This document shows positions 12,548-27,289 of a stretch of DNA of 64,000 nucleotides, piece after piece. The notes beneath the pieces were generated by a model, which saw nothing but the letters and a program-made list of their open reading frames with translations, did not search any database and was not told the origin of the DNA. The DNA is from Larus michahellis (taxonomy: Eukaryota > Chordata > Aves > Charadriiformes > Laridae): positions 134,048,125 to 134,112,124 of the forward strand of contig NC_133897.1 of assembly GCF_964199755.1 (NCBI RefSeq). Direction: 5' to 3'. Position 1 is the stretch's first letter. The number at the start of each line of letters is the position of its first letter. The translations under genes and the position numbers were made by a program.

Positions 12548-15500
12548 TAGCCATCAACTTCTGTGAATTAAGATTTTTCCACAGCAGCCTCCATATAAGG
12601 CTTTACTGACTTTACTGACTAGTGGGCCTTTACATGGCAGTAGCGTCAAGATGTGCCAGCAGAAATCAGAACCTCTCTGTGCTCTCCCTGCTCTGCAAAT
12701 CCATAGTGAGAGATGTTGGAGATATTACCATCTTCCTGAGCAAAGCAGACTGACCTCAGAGCAATAACAGAGACAGGAGAGTGATTTGCTGAAGATCATG
12801 CAATACAGCCAAGTATCTTCTATCCCAGTTGCTGCCATAGCTATTATGTTGGTTTGCCCTGCCTACAAATGCACTCTTCAACCTATACCCAGATGAAGTA
12901 GATGTTATCTGTCAAAGAGCTAAAATTAGAATTTTTCTTGTGCATTTTATTTTCTCCATCATGTTCCAGGGGACCAGTTTCACCTGCAGTTGTCGGATGG
13001 AAAGAGAAAACAAACCAAACCAAACCCCTCCAAATCGAATACCTCCCAAAGGCTCCCACAAGCTGCAGCGCGAGTGAAATTCGCCTACCTTGCTTTGCCT
13101 CCTAGACAAGATCTGTACTTTTTGTTGTTTGAAAATTCTACGAGCAATGAATGTGATTTCCTTTCTTTAGAAGTTATATTGATAAAAGGATTGTTTGCCT
13201 GGGCTGCCGGGTACTAGAACCTTCTAAAACCTCATAGCAAACTCGCCGGTGAGTGTCTCTGACCACACATCTGAAGGGTGGGACTTTTACCACCAAATCG
13301 AGGGGAGCAGGGGTGTCTCCTGCTGCGCTGCTTCCCAAGTTCCACCCAGCCTCTTGAACTACTGCATCAGGCCCTCCACCAGGAAACAAATTCAACTGCT
13401 CTTTTATGTTGGCTTTATTGCAATTAAGAAAAAAAATTAAAAAAATTAGGAATCCTTTTCCTCAATCCAGGTCAGAAGTGATTTTTGCCCCAGCTTGTTT
13501 CTCTCTCCGTCTTTTCCCCTCACTGTTCTCCGAGGGGTACCTGGGGAAATTAGCCAGGACAGAGGAACTGTTTCCCATTATCTTCAAATATATTATGGGA
13601 TAAGCGTCACTCAACAGCCAGCCTTACTCAATCACCTGGCAATCCCCTCTCTTCTGAACTGTAACCGACCACGTCACCACTTCAGCTGTTTAGCCAGACT
13701 GCGATGTGGGTCTCAGGGAGGCGAAATGCAGCACCTCACACCTTGCTCGGGCTGCAAGCCGCGATCTGCGCTGCCTTCCGCCCCTGACAGGCTCCGGAAC
13801 TTCTTGTTTGCCCAAAATTTCATTCTTCTCCTCCCCACCCCAGCCATTAGCTGCACACACATCCCTTTTCAAATCCAGAGATCTTGTTTGGATGAGCCTC
13901 AGAACAGCTTTAGAAAGCTCACCTCAGCTTGTCCTGCAGAGGGAAAAATGGGCCAACATAAGAAAAAAATTCTCAGAAGCATGACACGTTTCTGTTAGTC
14001 TGCCAAGCACGCACAGAGAAACCCGGCAACTCCTGGACAGTGAAGCGATCAGCGTGGGATCGTACTGGTGGTGTACAGTTAAAAGTCCTGGGATTCCTCC
14101 GAAGCTCAGCCCAGCCCTGTAGTTGCTGAGTTAGGTCAGATGAGTAGTCTCCTAATCTCTACCTATCTATCATGTCGAATAGACCATTAACGTCCCTAGC
14201 AAGGTCACCGTTTTTAACACACCAGTTAAAAACTCAGCTAAAAAAGGCAGTCCTTACTAAAAAGCTAATGTGATAGGTGACCTCGTGTAAGTGTTTCTGA
14301 AGGATAAATATTTAGTCAGAATATTAAAAAAAACCCAAGACCTTGGCTCACGTGCAAGGAGGAGACTCACAGGGAAGGAAGAGACTGAGGACGCCTCAGT
14401 ATTCACACGAGTAGGACAAGCCCAGGGACAAAATATTGTCAACAAGAGCACAACTAATGCTCAGTCATGCAATCCCATGGAGTGTTTCTGCACATTCTTC
14501 TGTGTGGTACAGATCTTTGGCTCAAAGTGTTTTGGGAGATCACCTGAAAGTGGTAAAGTTTAAGCAGTTTATCGGGTGCTAAATCCAGAGCAAAATAAGA
14601 GCTCACTCAATATCTCTGTGGCTATGAAAGTAAAGACCTTCTTTTTCAGGACAATGGAAGGCAGAATACCTTAATTATCTGTCTATCTTGAGTGCTGTAA
14701 GCACAGATCTGGCCAATTCCCCATCATGAGCAAGGTGGTGTTCTCTGAAGAAAGTCACGGCAGAAATGTTCAGGTGGGAAAACAGGCCACGCCATCCTCC
14801 CAAATGTTTTTGCTGCAGCATGAGTACTGTTTGCTGGACTGTTCTGAATCCTAAACTATATTTTATGTTTGTCTTATGGGCAAAAAAACATGCCTAAAGC
14901 CATTTCTGTGTGTGGTCTGAAGCTGGTTATCACAAAGTCAATCAGTCACACCTTCATACATCTCCTCTGTAAGTCTGTGGGGTATGGAGAGAGTTATTTT
15001 TATACAAAACAACCCTATCTCCCCGTACCTCTAATAAACACAAACCGTGTCTCATATTTTCATCCCAGGCATAGGCAAACCACCATTCCCTGCAGCCCTG
15101 TACAAATCCTAGATTGTGTATGCTGGAAACTTTGTCATTTACTGGCTTTTGTGAAACTGAGATCTATACCCCTTCAAGTTTCTGCATATCTTCTTTTCTC
15201 CATTTTTCAGCTGACCCCTTCGCTCAAACAGTAAAATCATTGTCAACTGTATGGAGCGTAATGCCCATGAAGTTTGGCTCTTCTGCAGGGGAAAGTGCTT
15301 TTGGGATGAGGGCCTGCGAGAACTATCTGAGGGAAATACTTGCACGTAAAAGATTCACAGAATCCCAGAAAATATTTTCAAGGAAACCTTAGCTCTGTGC
15401 TGCAGATATTCTCGAGGGTCTCTTACAAATGACTAAGGAGGTGCTGCCTCCACTGACTTTGTAGAGCACTTTTAACTTCAATCTCTGTCTCAAACACAAG

Positions 15501-18500
15501 GTGAAAAGTCCTGTGATGTTTGCTACTACCCACATCTAATTTGAACCATTTAGCAAGGCCTCCAGTTCATTGTTTAAAAATCATACATCTTAAAACTGCA
15601 CAGCTGTTCACCTCTGATTGCCAGCTAGATAACAGCTATAAAATACAAACCATAAGACAAATATTTCTGCAGATTTGCTAAGTTATAGCCATCCAAAAAT
15701 ATTCCCTCTGCTGCCCAATATGCAAACACCCTTTCTACTGTTAGGTTTTATGACTGCCGAGGATGGAAGTTGTAAAGAATGTGATACCATTGTGCTATAC
15801 CATAAACTGCTATTTCACTAGATTCCCCAATTTCTTTGGGGAAATCTAGCGCAAAAAAGCAATTTATGTGGAAAAAACCTAATTTATTAGAAATACTTTT
15901 CTTCTCCGATACAGTCAAGTACATTACCATAAATATGTTTTACAAATACGGTGCTCTGAGTACAGACCACCCCTATTACTGCCCATGGATTGAAACGTGG
16001 GCTTTGCCTGCACTATACTGCTTCTCCAGTTCTAACAGTTCTGCATTAATATGGTGTGAAAAACCTATATATAGACTGCTTTTGTTAAAATCAGATTATA
16101 CTAATTCTATATGAAGTGCTTTAATGAAAAATGTTTAATGGCTGAAATACTATAAGACTGCAGTTAGAGTGCAGGTGCAAAAATGATATTCTACACTCCC
16201 CGGAGAGCAAACTTGTACATACTGTGAAATATCAATTAAAGTTTATAGTTGCCTGTACCGGTTAAATGTCTTTTTCATGGGAAATTTTCATCTTCTCTTA
16301 TGAAGCAATCACTTGGGTTAAAATGTGTACTGAATTATGTAGGCATTTTGAGTTATTAAGGAATAGATTTGTTTTACAAGCAAGCTGTAAGCATTCTTTG
16401 CAGTTTTTATGAGGTCATCTACATGACTTTTAAATGGCCCTCTTGGCCAACCTCGATTCTCAGATCAGTTCATTAATTCACACAGCTGTCTTTAAAAACT
16501 ACAAGAATAATATATACCGGAGCCTGGAAGAAAGAGGTGGATTTCAAGGCTGTATTTCAATCAAGGGGCCTGTTGACATCATAAACTACGAGAGGAAAGC
16601 CTAAGCTGTTTCGTGAACAGCAGCAAGCTCGCGGCTGAAATACAGCCTGCTTAATTGATTTCTTTTAGAATATATGGAGAAAGGATGCAAAATTTCACTT
16701 TCAAGGGAGCACACCTCCCACAAAGTGTTATCTGGGACATACAGTGTTGTATGTCCCAACATTCGGTGTTGGCAGAGGTCATCCCAATAAAATCTTATAT
16801 TCTGCGGTACATGCTATGGTAGTCAGCCTGCTCACACACTTCTGGATCTGAATTGGGGAAGACCTGGATTTAATTTCCGATTCTGCCACACTTTCTGGGT
16901 GATTTTGCACAGGTGTCTGATCTCCCTGTGCTCCTCTTCCACATTTTTATATCTTTGAATAGTACATTTCTTTTCCTTTCTTACCTTCCTTTTTTTTAAT
17001 CTTGTTAACTTAAAAAGTTTTTGTGCCAGGGTCTGTCTGTCAACAGGTGTTTATATCGTAGTTAATGCAACCTCTTGAGACCTCAAGATCCTCCCGCGGA
17101 GCAAATAAAATCCTAAATATACTGATACAGAAAAAAACTGTTAGGGGAGTGTTTAAGAGAGTGCAGCCTGGGCTGACAAATTTGGATCAAAATTTTCTAA
17201 CAAGACCATGCTTTCCCTATTTTTATTATGCCCCTCCACATCCTGCTAGAGTGCAAAAGTCAAAATCTAAGAAATACTTGCAACTAAGCAGGTGCACAGT
17301 GGAAAGAGGACAATCCTCACAGAGTTTCGTTGAGAATGGGATGACCAAGACAATGAGGATCCACCCCAAGATTTTCTTTTCTCACCTTAACTGCAAGTAG
17401 AAAGTGGCACAGACAGTAAGTACAGAGCGAACAGTTGCAATAGATTTATATTTGGGTTTTGTTGTTTTTTTGTTTTGTTTTTAAGGTATTTGAATGAAGT
17501 CAAATAAAGTTGATTAGATGTGTATTTGAGAGGAAACTCCTGCAGATAATTTATGGACAATATTTTAGAATTCACTACATTCTGTCTTCTGAATGCGCAT
17601 GAAGTGAAAGCAGTCATCCTTCAGTGCTGCTACCAGGCTTAAACCCTTACTTTGACTTTCGGTTCAATCCAAGTTGAGGGCTGTTAGCAGCTAGAGCAGC
17701 CTTGTAACCCACATGGGCAAGGAGGATGATCTGAGTCACCCTTCAGCTCAGAAAACCTGCTGTAACCTCTGTTCCAGCTGCCGGCCTCAGCAGGCAGCTC
17801 AAATCCAGAATGTGCCCACTGTCGGTACGCTGCAGTATCAGTGAGATCTCTGAAGGCCTACCGTTAAATCAGCACCAGCAGGACCTTGCACTGTTGCTGG
17901 CAGATCCATTTGCCAAGTAAATATTTGGATTTCAGTCCTTGGGATTTCTCTCTTTAAAGCCTTTCAGAGAAGCATTGCAGAAAGTTTTTGCCATAGCAGA
18001 TCTTGTTATAGTCATAATTTTATATAAAAACATAAACATCAATCAAATTTGCTTAAACCTACAATACTTGGAATCTAGAAAGGACTTCATTACATTTACA
18101 TCTTCATAACCTACTGTTGTTTAGAGAAGCCTTTCAATGAAACTCTGGATCAGCAGACAGGCCTGGTGGAATATAACCTGGAATATCTCAGATCAGCTAG
18201 AGTATTCAACTGTACAGAGAAACCCAAATCCCACCCAGACTCCCACAATACTTGAGTCAGGGACAGTCAAGAACAACATTTTAGTGAGTCTCAGTTATTG
18301 AATGGGGCACAAAAGAGTCTATCTCCTGACCTCAGAGCAAGAAACTAAGGGGGAGGAAAAAAAAGGAAAAAAAATGGTGGGAAGATAAGATGGGACAAAG
18401 TGAAGGAAGTGTTCTTTAAAATGATATGTGGAAATTCACTGTGGACTCCTAAACCGATCAAATTATCTGATTTCTGTGGTCGGAATTGGAAAAACACTGG

Positions 18501-18929
18501 CAGTGACACGCTTATCACCCATTGTAGCTATAAATGCATGGCACATAGATGATTTGCCTACTATTTGCTCTCTGCCTGGCAGCAAAGAGACCTAAGCAGG
18601 AAGAGATGACAGGCAGTGTATGCTCACTCTGATCTTCCTCCAGAGCAGACCTAACCTGTCCTGAGACAAAACATGGAGGTAGGAGACCAAGGCAACCCAT
18701 CCTGCAGTGGGAATCAAGCTTTCCCTGCCAGGTGGTGAGAATCATAATGAGGGTTACGGTCAGCAAGTCACTGATGCATCTCAAAGGTGCAATAAGGGTA
18801 TCTGGCAGAGGCACTGTCAACCAAGGAACATGTATGAGATGCTGGAAAATAAAGTGTGGAAACTGGCTACGGACCAAACTTACAGATTTTGAGAAAAGAA
18901 ACAGGATTAATAGGGTCCTTCATTTAAAA

Positions 18930-19236
18930 CATAGAATCATAGAATGCGTTGGGTTGGAAGGGACCTCTAAAGGTCATCTAGTCCAACCCTCCTGCAGAAA
19001 GCAGGGACATCTTCAACTAGATCAGGTTGCTCAGAGCCTCATCAAGCCTGGCCTTGGATGTCTCCAGGGATGGGGCCTCCACCACCTCTCTGGGCAACCT
19101 GTGCCAGTGTCTCACCACCCTCATTGTAAAGAACTTCTTCCTAATGTCTAATCTAAACCTGCCCTGCTCTAGTTTAAAACCATTGCCCCTCATTACATGT
19201 ATTGCTACATGCCCTTGCAAACAGTCCCTGCAGTTA
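18930..19236 (-). mobile_element. CR1 retrotransposon, short 3' fragment
   Basis: Begins catagaatcatagaatgcgt, then ttggaagggacctctaaagg, and ends near ttgctacatgcccttgcaaa. The reversed frame gives [20 protein letters not shown] and [22 protein letters not shown], the CR1 ORF2 C-terminus. It is the only clear CR1 in the first 30 kb. Confidence 0.93.
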
Positions 19237-22200
19237 AATACAAATGAAGGAGGAATGTGAAGGATGCTGAACAAAAAGTGGAGTTACTATCCTAAGCCTC
19301 CAGGATAGGACTTTATTAACTAGTCTGAAGAGAAAGGCTGTAAGAAGATATCTGGGACTCTGTTACCACATCCTGTAAGGAAGTCGCTGTGCACATGAAA
19401 ACCTATAGAGAACCCATAAATGACATTGTAACAGTGGAAATCGCCGAAGATCAGCTATAGCCTGCTTTTTAACTTAAAGCAAGGAATAGCATAAGCCATC
19501 AACATTGACTTAAAGAAAAGCCTGAAAAAAAATGCAGGATATGTGCTCTGCAGAATATGGAAACTGCTTTGTCCCCTTTTGCCAGAGCTCGTAGCATCTC
19601 AAGGGCTGGAAAGAGCAGAGCTTTGTGCCCCCACCAGCGACAGCACCGCAGGACCTCAGGAAAGGTGCGAGGTGATGGTTTGCTGCAGCTGGAACTCTGC
19701 CCTCCTGCTGCCCATGCCATACCTAGCAAACCCCAGAACTGCTTAATTTGAATACCAGCTACCTATTGAGACTATGTCATTTGAAGAACACCCTCTTTCC
19801 TGAAGAATCTTGCTAAGGGCCGCCATTTGGTTTTTTGGCCTGTTTTCGCTTTTTTATCCTCCTCTTTGTTAGTTAATTCTGTGTTTTCTGAACCTCTCCT
19901 GTAAGACAATGCATCTCAGTACCATTAGTAATAGACAATATATGCAATTTACAGGCAGCCAGAGTCCTACATTTTGCTTCAAGCATTACCTCCCAAACAT
20001 CTCATTACAGTGTCTTTAGTTCACCAGTGAACAACATTGTGCTTTCTCATAGACCTGTTTGCCAGTTAGGAGACGAAGGGCAAGTCTTCAACGCGTACCT
20101 CCTCAGGCACACAAAAACATTTGCAAAGGCCTTTCAAGTCCTTATTTACAGTCTATACATTTACTTTCAAATATTGACCTTTAGAATTGTATCTTTCAGC
20201 CTCAAGTCTGCACAGAAGCTCATGACAAGTATATGTGTCTAGAGTGCCCTTAAAATATCTTTGGAAGCGTCTGGAAAGAGCCATAGGCTCCAGCCATGAC
20301 TCTGGAAACCTCATTATGGTCCCTGACTCATTCAGGGCAAGCAGGCAGGACCTCCATCATCACGTAGAGGGTGAAGAAAGCTGGATGGGACATGGGCGAT
20401 GACATTCCACACATTGCACAACCTGTGCCTTGCGAGGATAAATGGTTTCCCCTTCCAGGACAAATCCCTTTTTCATTTTAAACCAGAATTGCTGCCATTG
20501 AACACATTGCAAAAAAAAAAAAAAAAAAACCCAACAAAAAACCAAACCAAAACTGGGTACAGGGCTTCCTTACTCCTTGACAGTGTTGGCATTTTGTGGA
20601 AAAGCAATCATACAGGTCATAAAATATTTTGTGCTGTAGCAGGCCATTTGTAACTGCGAAACAGGGAAGGCAGTGACAGCACATGTGCATCCCCAGGCAC
20701 CCTTTGAAAACACTAACCCTTGCTTCTTGTGCTCCTCTACATTTTCTGCTGGGAAAGCGGCCGATATGTGAAAAGACAACAAACACGCGATATGATTCAC
20801 TCTTTGGATCTTTCCCTCCGTAGCTACTTCGTGCTCCTAAGTCCCCAAGTAATACTGGCTATGGTTAGCAATGCAGTTACTTTCTCTTTGTGGTCTTTGC
20901 TATGTTTGGCTGGTAAAGGCCATTAAAAGGAAAGAATAACATGGCTGCCCAGTATTGCTTAGCTTGTCTGTGCGTTAACTGCTCACATTTAACGATACCT
21001 TTATTGTATAACTCTGCCATGTAACGTTCGATCATCTGTCCCGATAGCTGGCTTCTTGGACAGAAAATATACCTTTCCAAAGCCACTTTCTTCTATGGAT
21101 TGTGATATCCTCGAATGTTTTGAGGGACTGCTCTGCATGGGTTGGTTTCCCTTTAATTTTCCCAAAGGAATTTATTTTAAGTCCCACACAGCTTTGAGCC
21201 TGCCACAGTCAGCAGTTGAGAAGACAGCACCATTTCCAGTATTATTTTTTTTTTAGCACCGTTTGCTTCCAGGAACATTTGAAAGTATTAAAGTCACCTG
21301 CTCCAGTTTTCTGCCAGTTCCCTTCCAAACTCAGACTGCTGCAGTTATTCCATTTTTCCCACTTATGTATTTCATTTCTAACACTGTGTAAAAAAGACAT
21401 GACACAGGAGTTTTGGCAAGGATCCTCAGGGCTTTTCCTCCTTAGGTCATTTCCAGGACATAATCACATGAGACTTGCAATGATTTTAAAAGATTCACCC
21501 CTGCTGTGGGCATGAATTGGCTTCAGCAAGTGCCGGGCTTCACAGATGCTTTTGCCCCTCTCTCCTTCTTAACTTAACAAGATTTTGGGGCGAAGCAGAA
21601 GGTCCTTAGGTGTCGTAACTGCTCCTACGTGACTTCCTCTTCTACTGGCTAGAAGCAAGCAGGAAAACCAAACGGCAGACACTTTTTTCTTTTTTTTTTT
21701 TTGCAACAGTTGTTCTAGTCTGCAGCTGTGTTTAATTAATTACTTGGGTAACTGAGACGGATAGAAGAGCTTTTGAGAGCTGTTGAGAAGAGAGCTGTCT
21801 GCAAGCTAATTATACTGTTATAATAATCCCTTGGCATTCCACGGACTTTTCATCCTCTGACTGAATAATAGTATAGCAAAATATCCAAGGATCCCTTATA
21901 GTTTTGAATAAACAGCAGGGAAGAGTGGCAAAGCAGAACAGGATCCACTTAGGAACAGCTAAGAGTCTTTCAGCTTTCTCACAGACAAATCATAAAAGGT
22001 CAGATCACAGGAAAACACACAGAAGATTTTCAAAACTTTTCCCCTCCTTCACCCAAAATATTTAAGTTTGCCTTTTCATGCTTTAGGTAGCTGACATGAT
22101 TAATTTTAACAAAAATACTTAATACTTATCAGAACTACTTGGGGAAAGTTCCTTGTAAGGAGCAACGCTGCCAAGAGGGAAAAACGACCAGAAAGTCACG

Positions 22201-25200
22201 TAGCATTTTTGCTGATTTTGAGAAGAAAAATGTATACGTGAATACTGAAATACTAGTACCACAGAGCCAAATGAAAGATTTTTCAATGACTAAGTAGCAT
22301 GGTTGGGTTTTTTGCCAGAACAAAGTTTTATTGTAGAACACCTCAGGTTACACCTGAGAAATTAGACTGTGGGAGCAGAAGGGAAATGCTAAGTACCTGG
22401 TGAATTGGGAAACCTGTGATAACAACAGGATAAGCGGGGTGGTTCTTCCATAAAACGCGATGAGACAGGTTTCTTTATCTTTGCGTGCGGAACTCCACGT
22501 TGCAAATTGCTCACGCAGGAGACACAACACAGGAATCACCCTGGGAAAAGTGAAGAATAAAAATGAAAAAGATCTTCCAATCTGTGGCCCCCAAAAGTGT
22601 TTTTATTTTAATATGTTTATCTCCACATAGCCTCAGTGAGCTTTCAGCACATACATCAGTCCTCAATGCAGCTACCAATTATAAACAGACAATACCCTAA
22701 GAGGTATGCAACTCCTGCAAACGTACCTGAAAATAAAGAGCACATATGGAAGGTGAGTAAAATCAGTGCCAGCCAATGCCTAACGATATCACTCACAGCC
22801 ACTTCTACTAAAGGTCTTCTGCCTGCTGAGCTTCCATTTAGCCAAAAAAATGTGATAGGAGATGACGTTTACTTAATATCAAGCTATATCTCGTTTTAAG
22901 CACCGTGATTTTTAATCTTGCTACATACAAAACCATGTTTGCTCAGCATGTTCTCTAGAGCATCACAGGTGTAAATATTAACAGAAGTATTAATTCAGAT
23001 GTTAAGACAACAACAGTAAAATTATTAGAAACAACACCTCAGCTGCTATGTCTCCAAGGCATTCCAGAGTAACAAAACCAAAAATGGCAGCTCTATAATG
23101 CAGACACACAATGCTGCTTCGCACGGACATGTCCGAAGCTCTTGTATTTTCAGCTTTCATGTGGATAGTCCCACTAAGATTGCAGGTGCAATAGACTTTT
23201 TCACTAGTGACATGTATTTTCAGAGCTGGGTGTGCAGCAGCTACTGCTTTGATAACGTGCCAGGTGCAGACACTGTAGGTAAACAGTGGAATAAGTCTGT
23301 GTATGGGGGGGGCAGAGAGGAGCCGTTACTGTGGCGCACTGGCAGCCACTGGGGAGACAACCTGCAGATTTGTATTTGGCTGCTGACTGCAGAGACCTTT
23401 CTGCAATACTTCAGGGTTCTGCATATCTAGCAAAGACAAGAGTCTTCCAAGTTGAAGTTTTGCCTGACGCTTTCATTTAGGGCACGCCATTAATAATCTG
23501 GCCCAAAGGAAGTATCCCAACACCCAGACTCAACAAGGTCCTTAAAGCAGCTGTTGCAATGCAACAACTTCAAAAACCAGTTGGCAATTTTCTCATATCT
23601 CGATAAACCCTGTTGGGCATAGAGGGTGAACTTGACAGTGAGTATTTGTCTTCCATCTCTGCCCCTCAGCTTTCTTGCAAAGGCACAAGGCTGTGGTTTT
23701 TGGGGGTTTCTCAGTGAGCACTATCAACACCTGAAGCCCTGGAGACATAGCTCCATCCCACCAGAATCATGTGTGCTCCTGGTCCAGCCCCATGATGTCC
23801 TCTGAAGGTGACTTAAATCTGTCTTCGGGAGTGCCCTAGCAGAGGTGTCCCCTCTGTCCGGACAGACATGGACTTTGAGAGATGCTTTCCATCTCTTGAT
23901 CCCTTTTGGATGGTGCAAAATGGAATGGAGCGTGAGGGGGAAATGCTAAATGTGCATCAGGTGATGGCTTGTTTCTTTCTCTGATATTCCTCCTGGAATT
24001 ATATTTTCTCAAGCCTGACAGCTCAGCCCTCTCAAATGAGAAGACACCTACAGAGTCAGTACCTGGAATTAAATACTTGTCAATTAAACAGAGACTCGGA
24101 TCCCAGATGGGACTGGGTCTTACTCCTCTATGGAGAGGTGACCAGCTCTGTTTAGCTTCTGTGTCAGGAGCGAAACTTGTCTCCAGTCAAGCTAAAAGGT
24201 GTTGATAATTCAACTGTAACAATATCGCTTTAGTCCTTGTGTCATCTCCTTTAGACTAATCCTTCAGGAGTTTTCAGTAGCCTCTATCTTTGCAGTTCCT
24301 AGTTAGGATATGGATGTTTAGCAAACACAGACATGCACATAACAAAAACTTTCCTTATGGTTTCTTGCTAGATTATTTGCTTTTTTTTTCAATTAGGAGT
24401 TAAATTAGTCCTACTGAGCACTTGAAAGATTAATCTCCCATTTAAAGAGGAATAAATGCTGGTCTCTTGATTTCTGCTGTCTTCTGGAGTCTACTGAATA
24501 TGAAATAGAAAATGTCAACACAATCAAGTGCAGAGAGTATGGTCATAGCACTAATGTGAGCGAGCATGGCATCCGGCCCCATTTGAGGTAAAACAACGTG
24601 TAATTTCCATTTGAGACTTCCACTGCTGGTTACAGCTGAAGTCAACCAACCACTGTTTCTGAGATTTTTTACAGCACATGTCATGATACGTGGACTCCCC
24701 AATGCCAGTGGGAATAAAGTAAACAAATTCAAAGGATTCCAAGATGATATCTGATAGGCCATCTCACATGGGATTCGCACAGCGAGAACATTTCACAATG
24801 CTCTGGACAACAGAAGACTGTTGCAGTAATGCTGTAATAGATCGGTCACAAAGAATAACTCTCTCGCCCTGCACCCAAAAACCCCCAAAGATGAGGGAAC
24901 AGTAAGCAATGATGAAAATCGAACAAAATAGAGAATGTAAAGAGGAAGGAGAGGATGGCAGACCGGCACGTTTCTATAGTTACAAATATACAGTGGCTGG
25001 TGAGCCCATAAAGATGTGGCATACATGGGCTTTAACATATTTTCTGTAGCTTCTCTAGGGTAATTTCCCATTTCAGTGAAATATCGCAATGCTGGAGACA
25101 TTTCTCCCTGGAAAACTGTGCCAGTCCTTCCATGCCTCTGGCTCACAGTGGTGAATGAACAAGATAAGGGGGAATCAGGAGGTAATACATGGTATCTCTC

Positions 25201-25984
25201 CCACCTGGCCTTGAGATAACTCCTTCAAAAGATAAAACTGCAAAGTGAAGGCTGAAGTGGACAGTGCAGCAAATATAAAGGTACAAAACGTATTTCCCTA
25301 GTACAGCTCCACCAGTGCTAATCACACATGACATTTATTAATGAACTGTACATAATACAGTAAGGCTTTGTTGATTTGATATGTAACAGGGGGATTTCAG
25401 TTTTTCTGTCTCACCAGCACTAGTTCATGGATCACTTGGCTTCCCACTACTGATGGCGTAGCGCTCCTGGTGCAGCTATGAGTGCTTCCACCGTAACTTG
25501 ATACCTGGGTAACGTTTGTAGTGTAATTTGGCTTTCTTTTAGCAAAAATAGAAGATGGAAACCAGGATAGGATTGGGCAGTGTGTGACCAGTTAGCCCGC
25601 CACAGCTGAGGGGCTGCCATCTGATGGTCCCGGTCCTGTATTATACATCCAGCATGTGGAGGATCTGCTGCCTGGTGGTGCTAATTGCCTCCACAATTAG
25701 ACGATGTTATTTTGATATGTGTGCTGTTATTTAAATTGCTCTGTGCTTGTCGCAGAGAAGATCGATCGTAAAAAAATTGAAACTTGTTGCAACTACAGTG
25801 TAACGTTTATATTAATCTCAGGTAATTGAAATGATTTTTAAAGGCGTTCACCCTATACTTCATATCTTATGCATAGAAATGATTTAATGTCAAGAAAGTG
25901 CAATTTATTCTAATCAAATTTTATTTGGAAACGAAACTTTGATTCTAATGGGACTTCATAGATTATACACATTTCAAGACTTGA
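19237..25984. other. Intergenic DNA
   Basis: No gene, RNA or dated element recognised except the A-run at 20511. A short perfect homeodomain-like inverted repeat at 25681-25700 lies near the end. Confidence 0.75.
20511..20529 (+). repeat. Poly-A run of 19 followed by A/C-rich tract
   Basis: A19, then cccaacaaaaaaccaaacca. Similar A-then-CCAAC tracts occur at 44192-44225 and 44520-44540, suggesting a common low-complexity family rather than an mRNA tail. Confidence 0.8.
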
Positions 25985-26260
25985 ATCATAGATTTTTGAG
26001 CTGGAACTGAACAATGAAAAATCCTACAGTGCTATTAGCTCATTTGCTCTTTAATTTTTGCCAAAATAAAACTGCTTTTTGAAATGCATCCCCAAGAACT
26101 TTGTCTAATCTATTTTTAAGTGACTCATATGATGGGACTTCTGGCATTCCTCTTCAGAGAATATTCCCAAATCTAATCAACAGATTAATGTATTTTTACT
26201 GCTATTTGAATGAAATTTGCTGCCCCTAAATATTTCCTCTGAACTTCCACTTCAGTTCAA
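25985..26260 (-). mobile_element. Probable ancient CR1/L3-like fossil
   Basis: The plus strand starts gaatcatagatttttgagct, like the reversed CR1 tail, and later reads aactttgtctaatctatttt, cagagaatattccc, and tgctgcccctaaatatttcc, each a worn version of the usual order in reversed CR1/L3 elements. No frame survives. Judged by eye. Confidence 0.45.
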
Positions 26261-27289
26261 GATTTATATGCATTATGGTATCAAAATTTAAAAAAATATA
26301 TCCTAGTAATAACTGTTATACGCATAGGTTATTGCAGTAGCTGTGTCCTCCGTTCATAAAAGTCTGATCCAAATTTCAGATGGATCCTGATGGACGGTGG
26401 TACCCTTGTGGCATGAAGGCTGGCAAGGAGATTGGCATCCTGTCAAAGCAAGAGCGCTTGAGGGTGAAATGAGGAACAAACGAGAGGTCCACTAACCCAG
26501 CGAAATGCATCTGATCGGCTGTGCAAGATCTCTTTATCTTCTAGCTCCTTCTCGCTTCCCCTCCCCTGCAAGGTCAGGCACTCGGAGGAGCAATTTATAA
26601 ACTCACAGCTCATATTCTCGTTGCAGTTCCAGAACTGACACAAAATTAAATCAGTCTTGAGTGCAGTAGGATACAAAAATTACCTTCCCAGTCTACTGAG
26701 CCCTTCAAGACTTCCAATAAATCTCCCAGCGGCAGCATTCCAGTGCCGGTTGCCTATCTTCCTTGCCTTACAAAAAGACCTTGAAATGGAAACAGAAGGG
26801 TTTTCTTTGAAGTCATATTTCATAGCACAAAAAGACATGCACAGAAGCAGCTGACTTAAGTGGTTTCCCCTTCTTGTTCAAAGTATTTTCTGAAAAGTTC
26901 TAAACGTGACTTTTTACTTAATCCCCAGAACTCCTAATTGCTGGGGCCACACCACGTGTGAAAGCAGGAGCTGGTGTCAACCAAGGCTCCTTTTAAAAAA
27001 AGATAAAGGCAAAACCCTTTAAAAATATGCTGGCTAGCAAAAACATTGTTAGGCTTCATCTAATTGCATTCCTCCCCTGAAAATTATAGCACTCCTCCCT
27101 AAAAAATATTAAACTTAAGCAAATATGTTCACTTCAGCTTAGAATTGGCACTGACTGCAGGTGAAATATATCCCTGCATAATTATTAAATTGAGCAAGCC
27201 ATAATTATCTGTAGTAAGATTCCCTGCGCTTCAGTAGAGATATCCTTAAGCTGAAGTCTTCTCCCTTAGAGCAACCCTTCCACTTACGC

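Larger units (their letters stand above)
1..18929. other. Intergenic DNA downstream of TRPA1
   Basis: Apart from the tandem repeats and fossils listed, I see nothing here. The longest open frames, including 13495-13998 (167 codons), are low in protein-like character, lack splice context and match no family I know. Homeodomain-type and E-box words are frequent but not informative alone. Confidence 0.75.

Noticed and set aside
13495..13998. The longest intergenic open frame, 167 codons on the plus strand.
   Set aside because: Composition looks like translated non-coding DNA, overlapping frames are open on both strands, and no domain or family is recognisable.
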